This document shows, piece by piece, positions 14,548-22,985 of a stretch of DNA of 25,166 nucleotides (position 1 is its first letter; each line of letters starts with the position of its first letter). The position numbers and the translations under genes were made by a program. The notes under the pieces were generated by a model. It worked only from the letters and a program-made list of their open reading frames with translations. It did not search any database and was not told where the DNA came from. Source of the DNA: Pseudomonadota bacterium (GTDB lineage Bacteria > Pseudomonadota > Alphaproteobacteria > Acetobacterales > Acetobacteraceae); assembly GCA_021845835.1 (NCBI GenBank), contig JAJZVE010000004.1, forward strand, positions 1 through 25,166, given 5' to 3'.

Positions 14548-16716
14548 GTGACGGCGCATCCGCTTTCCGCCGTGCTCTATCCGCAGTCGATCGCGATCAT
14601 CGGCGCATCGAAGGACGAAACCAAGCGCGGCTTCCGCTCGATCCGCAAGCTGCGCGACGCCGGCTACACCGGCAGCATCCATCCCGTGAATCCGCGCGAG
14701 CCGGCGATCCTCGGCCTGACCTGCTACCCGAGCGTTGCCGACATTCCCGGCCCGGTGGACCTCGCCGTTGTCTGCACGCCGGCTGAGACGCTTCCCGACA
14801 TCCTCGCGCAATGCGGGCGCAAGGGCGTGCAAGGCGCCGTGGTCCTGGCCGGCGGCTTTGCGGAAGCCGGCGAGGCGGGCCGGCGGCTGCAGGACCGCAT
14901 CGTCGAAGTGGCCGCAAGCCACGGCGTGCGTGTCCTCGGTCCCAACACGTCGGGCATGTTCAACACGCGCGACGGCTGCAACGTCGCCGGCTTCTCCCGC
15001 ATTCCCCGCGGCGGCATCGCGCTGCTCTGCCAATCGGGCAACATTGCGCTGTCTCTGGTGACGGAGGCCGACGCCAACGGACATCCCGGCTTCAGCCTCT
15101 ATGTCGGCGTCGGCAACGAGTCCGACATCCGGCTCGACGAGTATCTCGACTTCTGCGCGCACGACGCCAATACCCAGGTCGTTGTCGCCTACATCGAAGG
15201 GCTGAAGGACGGCTGCCGGTTTCTCGCCACACTGCGCCGGGTCGCGCGAGAGAAGCCGGTCGTGATCTACAAGTCCGGTCGCACCCGTGCCGGCAGCGGT
15301 GCCGCCAGGTCGCATACCGGGGCGCTGGCCGGCGACTACGCCGTCAGCGAGGGGGTACTGCGCCAGGCCGGTGCGCTGCTGGTGCAGCGGTCCGACGAGT
15401 TGCTTCCGATTGCCGAGGCGCTGCTGCTGCTGGCGCCGCCGCGCGGGCGCCGCGTCGCCGTGCTGGCCGACGGCGGCGGCCATGCCACCATCGCCGCCGA
15501 CGCGCTCACGGAACACGGCCTCGCCCTCGCCGCTCTCGGCGAGGAGACGAAGCGGCATCTGGCGGCGCTGCTGCCGCCTGCCGCCGCCGTGGCGAACCCG
15601 GTCGACGTGGCCGGCGGCACCGATGCCGCCCCCGCGCTGTTCCATGACTGTGCGCGCATCCTCATGGCCGACAGTGGCGTGGATGCGCTGCTGGTCACCG
15701 GACTCTACGGCGGTTACGGCCTGCGCTTTGCGTCGAGCCTGACCCTCGTCGAATGCGATACCTCCGATCGCCTGGCCGATCTCTGCCATGCGTCCGGCAA
15801 GCCGCTGGTGGTTCACAGCCTGTTTGCCTGCCTGCGCGCCGACCGGCGCCCCGCACCGCTGGTCCGGCTGCGGGAGGCGGGAATCCCGGTGCATGAATCG
15901 CTCGAACGTGCCGTGCGCTGCCTGCAGGCGCTGGCGGAATTCGGCGAGGCAAGCACGCGGGCGGAGGAGCCGAGGCAGGGCAGCGACGAACGCCAGCCGG
16001 TGTTGCAGGACGTGCTCGCACGCTGCCAGAGGGAAGGGCGCACCACCGTCCTGGAGCACGAGGCGCACGCCGTACTGGCGGCCGAAGGCATTGCGATGGC
16101 CCCTGCCCACCTCGCCGCCAGCGCCGCCGAGGCGGTGGCGGCGTTTCGCCGGCTGGACCGGGTTCCGGTGGCGATGAAGGTGGTATCCCGCGACATCCTC
16201 CACAAATCCGAGGCGCATGGCGTGCGGCTCGGCCTCGCGGACGAGGCGGCGGTCGCGGATGCGTTCGGCGACATCCTCGCCAGCGCCAGGGCCTATGCGG
16301 CGGGCGCGGAGATCGCCGGCGTATTGGTCACGCCGATGGCGCCAAAGGGCGGGGTGGAGACGATCATCGGGGTGGTGCGCGACCCGGTGTTCGGCCCCGT
16401 GATGATGTTCGGCCTGGGTGGCGTGCTGGTCGACGTCCTGAAGGACGTGGCCTTCCGCGCGCTTCCCCTGACGGCGACGGAGGCGCACGGCATGATCGCC
16501 GAGACCCGTGGGCGCGCCGTGCTGGACGGCGTGCGCGGCGTGGCGCCGGCGGACAGGTCTGCGCTGGTCCGGCTGATGCTCGCGATCTCGCGACTCTGCA
16601 CCGCCTTTCCCGAGATCGCGGAGCTCGATCTGAACCCGGTGCTCGCCTTGCCACAGGGCGCGGCCGTGCTGGATGCGCGAATCATTGTGAACCGGCGTGG
16701 CAAGCTACCCCCCTGA
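14548..16716 (+). CDS. Acyl-CoA synthetase, NDP-forming (fused alpha/beta, acetate-CoA ligase family)
   Basis: A 722-residue fused enzyme that makes an acyl-CoA from acid, CoA and ATP (ADP + phosphate as by-products), running in either direction. The N-terminal CoA-binding domain opens S-I-A-I-I-G-A-S-K-D. A succinyl-CoA-synthetase-like domain carries the phosphohistidine H256 in R-S-H-T-G-A-L-A-G. The C-terminal ATP-grasp half shows V-A-M-K-V-V-S-R-D-I-L-H-K-S-E (H552-K-S) and ends with the L-D-L-N-P-V motif. The GTG start at 14548 has an excellent AGGGGAG site at 14534-14540 and lies 2 bp after the crotonase stop. The H-K-S-E-A-H-G-V segment differs slightly from the usual H-K-S-D-x-G-G-V. 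Substrate unknown; short or branched carboxylates are typical of the family. Confidence 0.9.
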   Translation: MTAHPLSAVLYPQSIAIIGASKDETKRGFRSIRKLRDAGYTGSIHPVNPREPAILGLTCYPSVADIPGPVDLAVVCTPAETLPDILAQCGRKGVQGAVVLAGGFAEAGEAGRRLQDRIVEVAASHGVRVLGPNTSGMFNTRDGCNVAGFSRIPRGGIALLCQSGNIALSLVTEADANGHPGFSLYVGVGNESDIRLDEYLDFCAHDANTQVVVAYIEGLKDGCRFLATLRRVAREKPVVIYKSGRTRAGSGAARSHTGALAGDYAVSEGVLRQAGALLVQRSDELLPIAEALLLLAPPRGRRVAVLADGGGHATIAADALTEHGLALAALGEETKRHLAALLPPAAAVANPVDVAGGTDAAPALFHDCARILMADSGVDALLVTGLYGGYGLRFASSLTLVECDTSDRLADLCHASGKPLVVHSLFACLRADRRPAPLVRLREAGIPVHESLERAVRCLQALAEFGEASTRAEEPRQGSDERQPVLQDVLARCQREGRTTVLEHEAHAVLAAEGIAMAPAHLAASAAEAVAAFRRLDRVPVAMKVVSRDILHKSEAHGVRLGLADEAAVADAFGDILASARAYAAGAEIAGVLVTPMAPKGGVETIIGVVRDPVFGPVMMFGLGGVLVDVLKDVAFRALPLTATEAHGMIAETRGRAVLDGVRGVAPADRSALVRLMLAISRLCTAFPEIAELDLNPVLALPQGAAVLDARIIVNRRGKLPP

Positions 16717-16761
16717 TTGTTGCGACCACGCCGCCGGCTTTTGAGCTGGTGGGTGCGGGGA

Positions 16762-17148
16762 ATGATGTGCGTGGAGACGATTGCCCGGATCGGGCGTGCG
16801 CATCTCGTTCAGGGCCACTCGATCGGCCGGATCGTTCGCGATTTGAAGGTGTCGCGGAGCACGGGGCGGCGCGTGCTGCGCTGAGGCGTGACGGATGTGG
16901 CGTATCGGCGCGAGACGCAGCCGAGGCCGCAGTTCGGCGTCTGAACGGCGTCGCAGGACCGGCTGCTGTCGGCGAACGCCGCCCGGCAACTGGCCTTCGC
17001 CGGATGGCCTGCGGAGTTCGGCAACGCCAGGATGACCACGGTGACGCTCGACCGACTGACCCATCATTGCGACATCATCGAGACCGGCAACGAAAGTTGA
17101 CGCTTCAAGCTCCGCCCTTGCCACGTGTCGGTCAGCCCGCGGGCGTGA
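16762..17148 (+). pseudogene. IS21-family remnant: IstA N-terminus joined to IstB C-terminus
   Basis: Read in one frame from the ATG at 16762, the first 40 codons resemble the IstA transposase helix-turn-helix region (V-E-T-I-A-R-I-G-R-A-H, then S-I-G-R-I-V-R-D-L-K-V-S-R-S-T), followed by R-R-E-T-Q-P-R-P-Q-F-G. From about 16987 the same frame changes to the end of the IstB helper ATPase: [17 protein letters not shown], then [15 protein letters not shown]. Everything between (most of istA, most of istB) is missing. The frame is broken by TGA at 16882, 16942 and 17098; the last two replace expected tryptophans. It accounts for the 441-bp gap between the acyl-CoA synthetase and the convergent permease gene. 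Terminal inverted repeats are not recognisable. Identity rests on recalled family motifs. Confidence 0.78.
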
Positions 17149-17157
17149 TCCGATGAA

Positions 17158-19026
17158 TTATCCGGGATAGGGTGACGCGCGGCGCCGCCGCTGCATCCAG
17201 ACGCCGATCTGGCCGACGATGCCACGACGGAAAGCAAGCACGCAGACGGTGAAGATGCCGCCTTGGATGACGCTCACCCACGAGCCGAGTCCCGCGAGAT
17301 AGTGCTCCATCGCCACCACCACGAACGCGCCGACCACCGGTCCGAGCACGGTGCCCATACCGCCCACCAAGGTCAGCAGCACCACCGCGCCGGACGCCTG
17401 GAAGTCGATGTCACTCAAGGTCGCCAGTTGGAAGGTCAGCGCCTTCAACGAGCCGGCGAGACCGGCCAGCACGGACGATAGCGCGAACGCCATCAGCTTG
17501 AAGCGATCGACGTGGTACCCGAGGGAAACGGCACGCGCCTCGTTGTCGCGCGTCGCCTTGAGCACCAGCCCGAACGGCGAGTGGATGATGCGGTAGATCA
17601 GGAAGAAAGCGGCGGCAAAGATGGCATAGACGAAGTAATACATCGTCATGTTGTGGCCGAGGTCGATGAACCCCACCAGATACCCGCGCGGCACGCCCTG
17701 GATGCCGTCCTCGCCGTGGGTGAACGGGGCCTGGAGGGCGAAGAAGTAGGCCGCCTGCGCCAGCGCAAGGGTAATCATCGCGAAGTACAGGCCCTGGCGG
17801 CGGATCGCCAGCCAGCCGAACGCGGTGCCGAGAACTCCGGCCACCGCCATGCCCGCCAGAATGGCGAGTTCCGGCGGCATCCCCCAGGCCTTGACGACGT
17901 GCGCCGCGACATAGGCAGCCATGCCGAAGAAGGCCGCGTGGCCGAACGACATCAGGCCGACGTAACCGACCAGCAGGTTGAAGGAACAGGCAAACAGGGC
18001 GATGCACAGCGCCTTGATCAGCAGAATCGGATAGACGGCCAAGGGAGCGGCCACGCCCAGCGCGGCCAGCCCCCACCACAGCCACGGCGGGGAGCGGCCG
18101 CTTCCGGTGCCGGAACCGGTGGCGCCGACGGCCACCGCCGATGTGCCGCCCGAGAAAAGCTGCGCCGGCCGGACCAGGATCACCATCACCATGACGACGA
18201 AGATCACCGTATTGGAGAATTCGCCGTAGAACACTTTGGTCAGGCCCTCGACGACGCCGAGCGCCAGGCCGGCGAAAATCGATCCGCCGATCGATCCCAT
18301 GCCGCCGATGACCACCACGGCGAAGACGGTAACCAACAGCCCCGATCCCATCTGCGGGCTGACCTGATAGATGGGCGCGGCCAGGGTTCCGGCCAGCCCC
18401 GCCAGACCTACGCCGAAGGCGTAGGTCAAAGTCATCAGTCGGCGCACGTTGATACCGAAGGTGAGGACGATATCGGGCCGTTCGGTGGCGGCGCGCAGAT
18501 AGGCGCCGAGCCTGGTCCGTTCGACAATCAGCCAGGTGCCGAAGCAGATCACAGCCGAGGTGCCGAACGCCCATGCCCGATAGGTGGGCAGGAACATGAA
18601 GCCCAGATTGGTACCGCCAGACAGTCCTTCTGGAATGGCGTAGGGCCGCCCGGCCGAACCGAAGAAATTGCGGAACACGCCTTCGACGACGAGGGCGAGA
18701 CCGAACGTCAGCAGCAGCCCGTACAGCGGATCCAGGTCGTAGACGTGGCAGATGAGCGTCCGTTCCAGCATCAGCCCCACGACGGCAACGGCCAGCGGCG
18801 CCAGCACCAGAGACGGCCAGAAGCCAATTCCAAGGTATTGCAGCGCCATCCACGAGAAAAAGGCGCCGAGCATATAAAAGGCGCCGTGCAGGAAATTGAT
18901 GATGTTCAGCATGCCGAAAATGATCGCCAGCCCCATGCTCAGCATGGCGTAGAACGAGCCGTTGATCAGTCCGATGAGAAGTTGCGGCCAGATAAACGCG
19001 AGAGGGACGCCAAAAATGGTATGCAT
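17158..19026 (-). CDS. Fused Liv-type ABC transporter permease (LivH-LivM in one chain), second system
   Basis: A 622-residue membrane protein, twice the length of a single permease. Residues 1-290 are LivH-like (N-I-I-N-F-L-H-G-A-F-Y-M-L-G-A-F; coupling loop G-G-M-G-S-I-G-G-S-I-F-A-G). A linker of about 24 residues rich in Gly, Ser, Thr and Ala (about 291-314) leads to a LivM-like half (G-L-M-S-F-G-H-A-A-F-F-G-M-A; coupling loop G-G-M-G-T-V-L-G-P-V-V-G-A). Both halves appear complete, so one chain should supply the whole channel. It directly abuts the upstream LivF-like gene (no intervening base) and is the last gene of its operon, ending 9 bp past the IS21 scar. No frameshift is involved; the frame is continuous through the junction. 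Confidence 0.9.
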   Translation of the reverse strand: MHTIFGVPLAFIWPQLLIGLINGSFYAMLSMGLAIIFGMLNIINFLHGAFYMLGAFFSWMALQYLGIGFWPSLVLAPLAVAVVGLMLERTLICHVYDLDPLYGLLLTFGLALVVEGVFRNFFGSAGRPYAIPEGLSGGTNLGFMFLPTYRAWAFGTSAVICFGTWLIVERTRLGAYLRAATERPDIVLTFGINVRRLMTLTYAFGVGLAGLAGTLAAPIYQVSPQMGSGLLVTVFAVVVIGGMGSIGGSIFAGLALGVVEGLTKVFYGEFSNTVIFVVMVMVILVRPAQLFSGGTSAVAVGATGSGTGSGRSPPWLWWGLAALGVAAPLAVYPILLIKALCIALFACSFNLLVGYVGLMSFGHAAFFGMAAYVAAHVVKAWGMPPELAILAGMAVAGVLGTAFGWLAIRRQGLYFAMITLALAQAAYFFALQAPFTHGEDGIQGVPRGYLVGFIDLGHNMTMYYFVYAIFAAAFFLIYRIIHSPFGLVLKATRDNEARAVSLGYHVDRFKLMAFALSSVLAGLAGSLKALTFQLATLSDIDFQASGAVVLLTLVGGMGTVLGPVVGAFVVVAMEHYLAGLGSWVSVIQGGIFTVCVLAFRRGIVGQIGVWMQRRRRASPYPG

Positions 19027-19738
<712 letters not shown>

Positions 19739-19746
<8 letters not shown>

Positions 19747-20500
19747 GGCCCTTCCCCAGATAGGCGCCCAGCACCCGCTGGTCCGCCGATACCGAGGCGT
19801 AGTCGCCTTCGCACAACACTTCTCCGCGGTGCAGCACGGTGATCGTGTCGCACAGGCTGGAGACGACTCCGAGGTTGTGTTCGACCATCAGTACGGTGCG
19901 GCCGGCGCCGGCGCTGCGGATCAGTTCTGCAATGCGGTCGATGTCTTCGTGGCTCATGCCGGCCGTAGGCTCGTCCAGCAGCAGCAGACGCGGCTCCAAC
20001 GCCAAGGTGGTGGCGATTTCCAGCGCCCTGCGACGGCCGTACGAAAGTTCACCCGCCGGTCGGTCCCGCCACGCCTGCAAACCCACCGCTTCCAACAAGG
20101 AATCCGCGCGCTCGTCGAAGGTCCTCAAGCAGCGGTCAGAGCGCCAGAACCGCCAGACGACGCGCTGATCGCGCTGCAAAGCGACGAGGATGTTCTCCAG
20201 AACCGTCAGCATGGGAAACACTGCGGAAATCTGGAAGCTGCGCGCGATACCCTGCCTGGCGACCTCGGCCGCCTTGGCGACCGTGATGTCGCGACCCTCG
20301 AAGATGATGGAGCCCGAGGTCGGCGCGACGAACTTGGTGAGCAGGTTAAAGCAGGTCGTCTTGCCCGCTCCGTTCGGACCAATCAGGCCGTGGATGGTGC
20401 CGCGGCGGACCTTCAGGTTGACGTCTTTCAGGGCGGCGAGGCCGCCGAAACGCTTGGACAGTTCCCTGGTCTCGAGGATGCAGTCATCGGCCGTCCGCAT
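19739..20500 (-). CDS. livG: Branched-chain amino acid-type ABC transporter ATPase (LivG-like), second system
   Basis: A 253-residue ATPase. L-S-K-R-F-G-G-L-A-A-L-K-D precedes Walker A G-P-N-G-A-G-K-T-T; the signature reads L-S-Y-G-R-R-R, the LivG style; Walker B is L-L-L-D-E-P-T-A-G-M followed by V-E-H-N. Two ATGs are possible, at 20530 and 20500. The inner one gives a family-like N-terminus and is used here, but neither has a clear ribosome site. A longer frame beginning at 20602 would span the intercistronic hairpin and is unlikely. It couples to the downstream LivF by an 8-bp overlap. Confidence 0.88.
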
Positions 20501-20555
20501 TACGACCCCGGAGCACTTCGTCGCGTTCATCGAAAATTGGCCGGACCGACCGCTC

Positions 20556-20580
20556 CGTCCGACCCCGGCAGGGTCGGACG
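20556..20580 (-). other. Intercistronic hairpin between binding-protein and LivG genes
   Basis: CGTCCGACCC and GGGTCGGACG form a perfect 10-bp stem around a 5-nt loop (CGGCA), 35 bp after the binding-protein stop and about 55 bp before the LivG start. There is no T-run on either side, so it is not a standard intrinsic terminator. In importer operons such hairpins often protect the upstream binding-protein mRNA or thin out readthrough, so that binding protein exceeds membrane components; that role is inferred here. Confidence 0.6.
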
Positions 20581-20615
20581 AAGCAAGAGACACCCCGACC
20601 ACAGGGTTCCGGCTT

Positions 20616-21821
20616 TCACTGCTTCAGCAGCGCGCACTGGCTTTCGGCAACCGGACGGAAAGCATCTTCGCCCTTGATGACCGCGATGTTGTCGAAATAG
20701 GCGTAAGCCTCCTTGACGTCCGACGGCTTCCTGACCTTGACGATATGAACGTCCGCCAGCAGGCGGCCGTCGGCGCGGAAGCGGTCCCCATTGGCGTAGA
20801 AGTCGTCTAACGGCATCTCCTTCATCTTCGCTACCACCGTCCTGGCGTCCAGGGTTCCCGCCGCCTCCACCGCTTCCAGATAGTGGCGGATGACACTGTA
20901 GAAGCCAATATGGCCGGGCACCGGCGGCGTGTGGCGGTCATAGAGGGCCATGAACTTCTTGCTCCAGGCCATCGTGGCGGGCGAACTGTTCCACTCGCCG
21001 AGCGATGCGAACTCGAGGCCCTGAGCCGTCTTCAGGCCCATGGCTTCGATGTCGGTAATGAATACCATCAGCCCGACCAGCTTCTGGCCACCGGATGCCA
21101 GGCCGAACTCCGAGGCCTGTTTCATGGCGGCGCTGAAATCTGTCGCCGAATTGGCAAAGGCGATCACCTTGGCTCCCGACTTTTGCGCCTGGAGAAGCTG
21201 CGACGCGAAGTCAGTGTTGTTGAGCGGATGGATGGCGTCACCGAGCACCTTGCCGCCAGCCGCTTTCACCATCTTGCTGGTGTCGTTCTCGAGCGCGTGC
21301 CCGAACGTGTAGTCGGCGGTGATGAAGAACCACGTGTCGCCGCCCGCCTTCGTCACCAGCGTACCGATCGCATTGGCGAGAGCGTAGGTGTCGATGTTCC
21401 AATAGACGCTCTTCGGCGTGCAGGCCTTGTTGGACAGTTCCGAAGACGTGCCGTTGACGTTGAGGAACGCCGCGTCGCGATCGCGCACGATGTCCTGGAC
21501 CGCGAAGGCCACTGACGAATTGCCACCTTCGGCGATGGCGGTGACGTGGTCGCGCTCGATCCATTCGCGTGCGATGGTCGCCCCGATATCGGCCTTGTTC
21601 TGATGGTCGGCAGGCACAATCTCGACCGGCCGCCCGAGCACCTTGCCGCCGAAATCCTCGACCGCCATCTGGGCAGCAAGGATGGAGCCGTTGCCGTCCG
21701 CGGCGCTGAACACGCTGGATCGGTCAACCAGAACCCCGATCCGTACCGGTTCGGTGGACTGGGCCGACGCCGTCGCGCTGACGCCGGCCAATAAGATTGA
21801 CATCAGGATAAACTTCCGCAT
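20616..21821 (-). CDS. Periplasmic substrate-binding protein of Liv-type ABC transporter, second system
   Basis: A 401-residue type 1 binding protein. A short Sec signal peptide (M-R-K, hydrophobic residues 4-14, likely cleavage after A20 in A-S-A/Q-S) is followed by V-R-I-G-V-L-V-D-R-S-S-V-F-S, then A-V-E-D-F-G-G-K-V-L-G-R-P-V. The body has the usual family pattern (S-V-A-F-A-V-Q-D-I, F-F-I-T-A-D-Y-T-F-G). It is quite different from the first system's binding protein, so the two importers probably take different ligands. It leads the leftward operon and is divergent from the TetR-type gene. A GGGGG-rich ribosome site precedes the ATG. A two-cysteine pair, one mid-protein (N-K-A-C-T-P) and one near the end (S-Q-C-A-L-L), may form a disulfide. 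Confidence 0.91.
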   Translation of the reverse strand: MRKFILMSILLAGVSATASAQSTEPVRIGVLVDRSSVFSAADGNGSILAAQMAVEDFGGKVLGRPVEIVPADHQNKADIGATIAREWIERDHVTAIAEGGNSSVAFAVQDIVRDRDAAFLNVNGTSSELSNKACTPKSVYWNIDTYALANAIGTLVTKAGGDTWFFITADYTFGHALENDTSKMVKAAGGKVLGDAIHPLNNTDFASQLLQAQKSGAKVIAFANSATDFSAAMKQASEFGLASGGQKLVGLMVFITDIEAMGLKTAQGLEFASLGEWNSSPATMAWSKKFMALYDRHTPPVPGHIGFYSVIRHYLEAVEAAGTLDARTVVAKMKEMPLDDFYANGDRFRADGRLLADVHIVKVRKPSDVKEAYAYFDNIAVIKGEDAFRPVAESQCALLKQ

Positions 21822-21837
21822 GACACCCCCTGGACGT

Positions 21838-21870
21838 TCATTGAAGACGGCGGCCTGCGATATACGCCAT
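21838..21870 (-). CDS. Possible 10-residue leader peptide ahead of the second importer
   Basis: ATG at 21870 reads M-A-Y-I-A-G-R-R-L-Q then TGA, ending 16 bp before the binding-protein start codon. A strong GGGAGG ribosome site (21879-21884) lies 8 bp upstream of the ATG, stronger than most sites in the window. It could couple translation into the binding-protein gene. Because the same frame is open further upstream and one 10-codon frame is easy to find by chance, it remains speculative. Confidence 0.25.
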   Translation of the reverse strand: MAYIAGRRLQ

Positions 21871-22225
21871 CGCCGCCACCTCCCAATTGTTGAAATCCGT
21901 TTGTACCGGAGCCGCAGGCAACTCGCGCGCTATCAAAGCTGCGGCCGTACGCCTGCACTTCGCCGGGGATCGGCCTCTGGATGATCGTACCTCCCTGTGC
22001 CGTCCCGAGAGCCGCACCGGACGCGCCTTCCGCACCGCAGCTATGCCCCGCTAGCCCCCGGCGTCACTTCGCGAACGCCATTTTGTTGGTTATTGAACAG
22101 TCAGTATATAAAAATAAAATATACGCTTTGTCGGCTGCCCATGCAAGTGACCTCAATCGCTGACTTACAGAATCTTACTGCCGCGCCGAAGCATGCACCG
22201 CCGCCAGGTCGGCGGATCTAATTTA

Positions 22226-22254
22226 TTGATCGGTCGGCATATTCGTCATAGATT
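22226..22254 (+). promoter_or_regulatory. Candidate promoter of the TetR-type regulator
   Basis: TTGATC (22226-22231) and TAGATT (22249-22254) are 17 bp apart, each with four of six consensus matches. The transcript would begin near 22261, consistent with translation from the GTG at 22294 rather than from the in-frame GTG at 22261. Confidence 0.4.
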
Positions 22255-22293
22255 GACCATGTGACGCCCTCGGCGAGAGGTAGGGAAAAATCC

Positions 22294-22938
22294 GTGAAAA
22301 CACCCAAGGCTCTTGGACGTCCGCCGAGAACCAAGGCATCAGCCAATGGCGACTCGACGCGCGAACAGCTGCTCGCCGTAGCGGAGACGGTGTTCGCCAA
22401 ACATGGATTGGCCGCTGCTTCCTTCCGCACCCTGGGCAGCGCCGCCGGTCTCTCCAACGCCGCCATCCTCTATTATTTCCCCTCCAAGAAGAAGCTTTAC
22501 GCTGCGGTACTGGCGCGCGTCGAGGAGAGCTTCAGGGCTGGTCTGATCGCTCTCGATTTCAGCGGCGAACCGCCTGAGCGTGTCCGCCGTATCGTCGATT
22601 ATCAGCTCGCCTGGGGCCGTCAGAATCCCGCCTACGTGCAGATCATGATGCGCGACCTGGTGGAGAACCGGGACCGCATTCCTTATGCACGCAAAATGGC
22701 CATGGAGGAGTCCATGTCCATTATCCGGCGCGCCTATCTCGACCTGCACGCGACCGGTCGTCTCGGCGACATCGATCCGACCATGCTGCAGTACGTGGTC
22801 AGCGGCGCGATCATCTACTTTCAGGTCGCTTTCCCGACGGTGAGCCGTTTGGTCGGCAGCCCGGATTGGCACGACCTGGAACGGAACTTCACGGCCACCA
22901 TCCACGCCATGCTGCGGTGCTGTATCGGCGGAAGCTGA
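22294..22938 (+). CDS. TetR/AcrR-family transcriptional regulator
   Basis: A 214-residue regulator from the GTG at 22294, which has a TAGGGA ribosome site 7-8 bp upstream; an in-frame GTG at 22261 would sit on the predicted transcription start. The N-terminal TetR helix-turn-helix is clear: L-L-A-V-A-E-T-V-F-A-K-H-G, then A-S-F-R-T-L-G-S-A-A-G-L-S-N-A-A-I-L-Y-Y-F-P-S-K (about residues 43-65). The C-terminal helical ligand domain is not close to a characterised class that I recognise. It is divergent from the second importer and convergent with the MeaB gene (47-bp gap), so the importer operon is the likeliest target, with possible autoregulation. Confidence 0.88.
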   Translation: MKTPKALGRPPRTKASANGDSTREQLLAVAETVFAKHGLAAASFRTLGSAAGLSNAAILYYFPSKKKLYAAVLARVEESFRAGLIALDFSGEPPERVRRIVDYQLAWGRQNPAYVQIMMRDLVENRDRIPYARKMAMEESMSIIRRAYLDLHATGRLGDIDPTMLQYVVSGAIIYFQVAFPTVSRLVGSPDWHDLERNFTATIHAMLRCCIGGS

Positions 22939-22985
22939 ATGCTTCGCGTTTCCCGTCAGACACGCATCGCATCAGGGTAGGCCGT

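Larger units (their letters stand above)
21822..22293. other. Divergent regulatory region between second importer and TetR-type gene
   Basis: This 472-bp gap holds no convincing protein gene apart from the possible leader peptide near its left end. Its centre (about 22078-22130) is strikingly A+T-rich compared with the rest of the window. Within it GTATAT (22104-22109) and ATATAC (22119-22124) form an inverted repeat with a 9-bp centre. On the minus strand TTGCAT (22141-22146) and TATATT (22118-22123) lie 17 bp apart and could be the importer promoter, leaving a leader of about 290 nt. No riboswitch consensus was recognised in the leader. Confidence 0.5.

Noticed and set aside
13858..16488. 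An 876-codon open frame on the minus strand opposite the crotonase and acyl-CoA synthetase
   Set aside because: It mirrors two clear genes with family motifs on the plus strand. Its translation is rich in Arg, Gly, Ala and His with no recognisable domain, as expected for an antisense frame in G+C-rich DNA.
20501..20602. Longer LivG-like protein beginning at 20602
   Set aside because: The extension would translate the 10-bp hairpin and gives a non-homologous N-terminus; starts at 20500 or 20530 are more plausible.
22201..22215. CCGCC-aggtc-GGCGG hairpin upstream of the TetR-type gene
   Set aside because: Only a 5-bp stem, easily found by chance in this base composition; no T-run and no clear partner gene to terminate.
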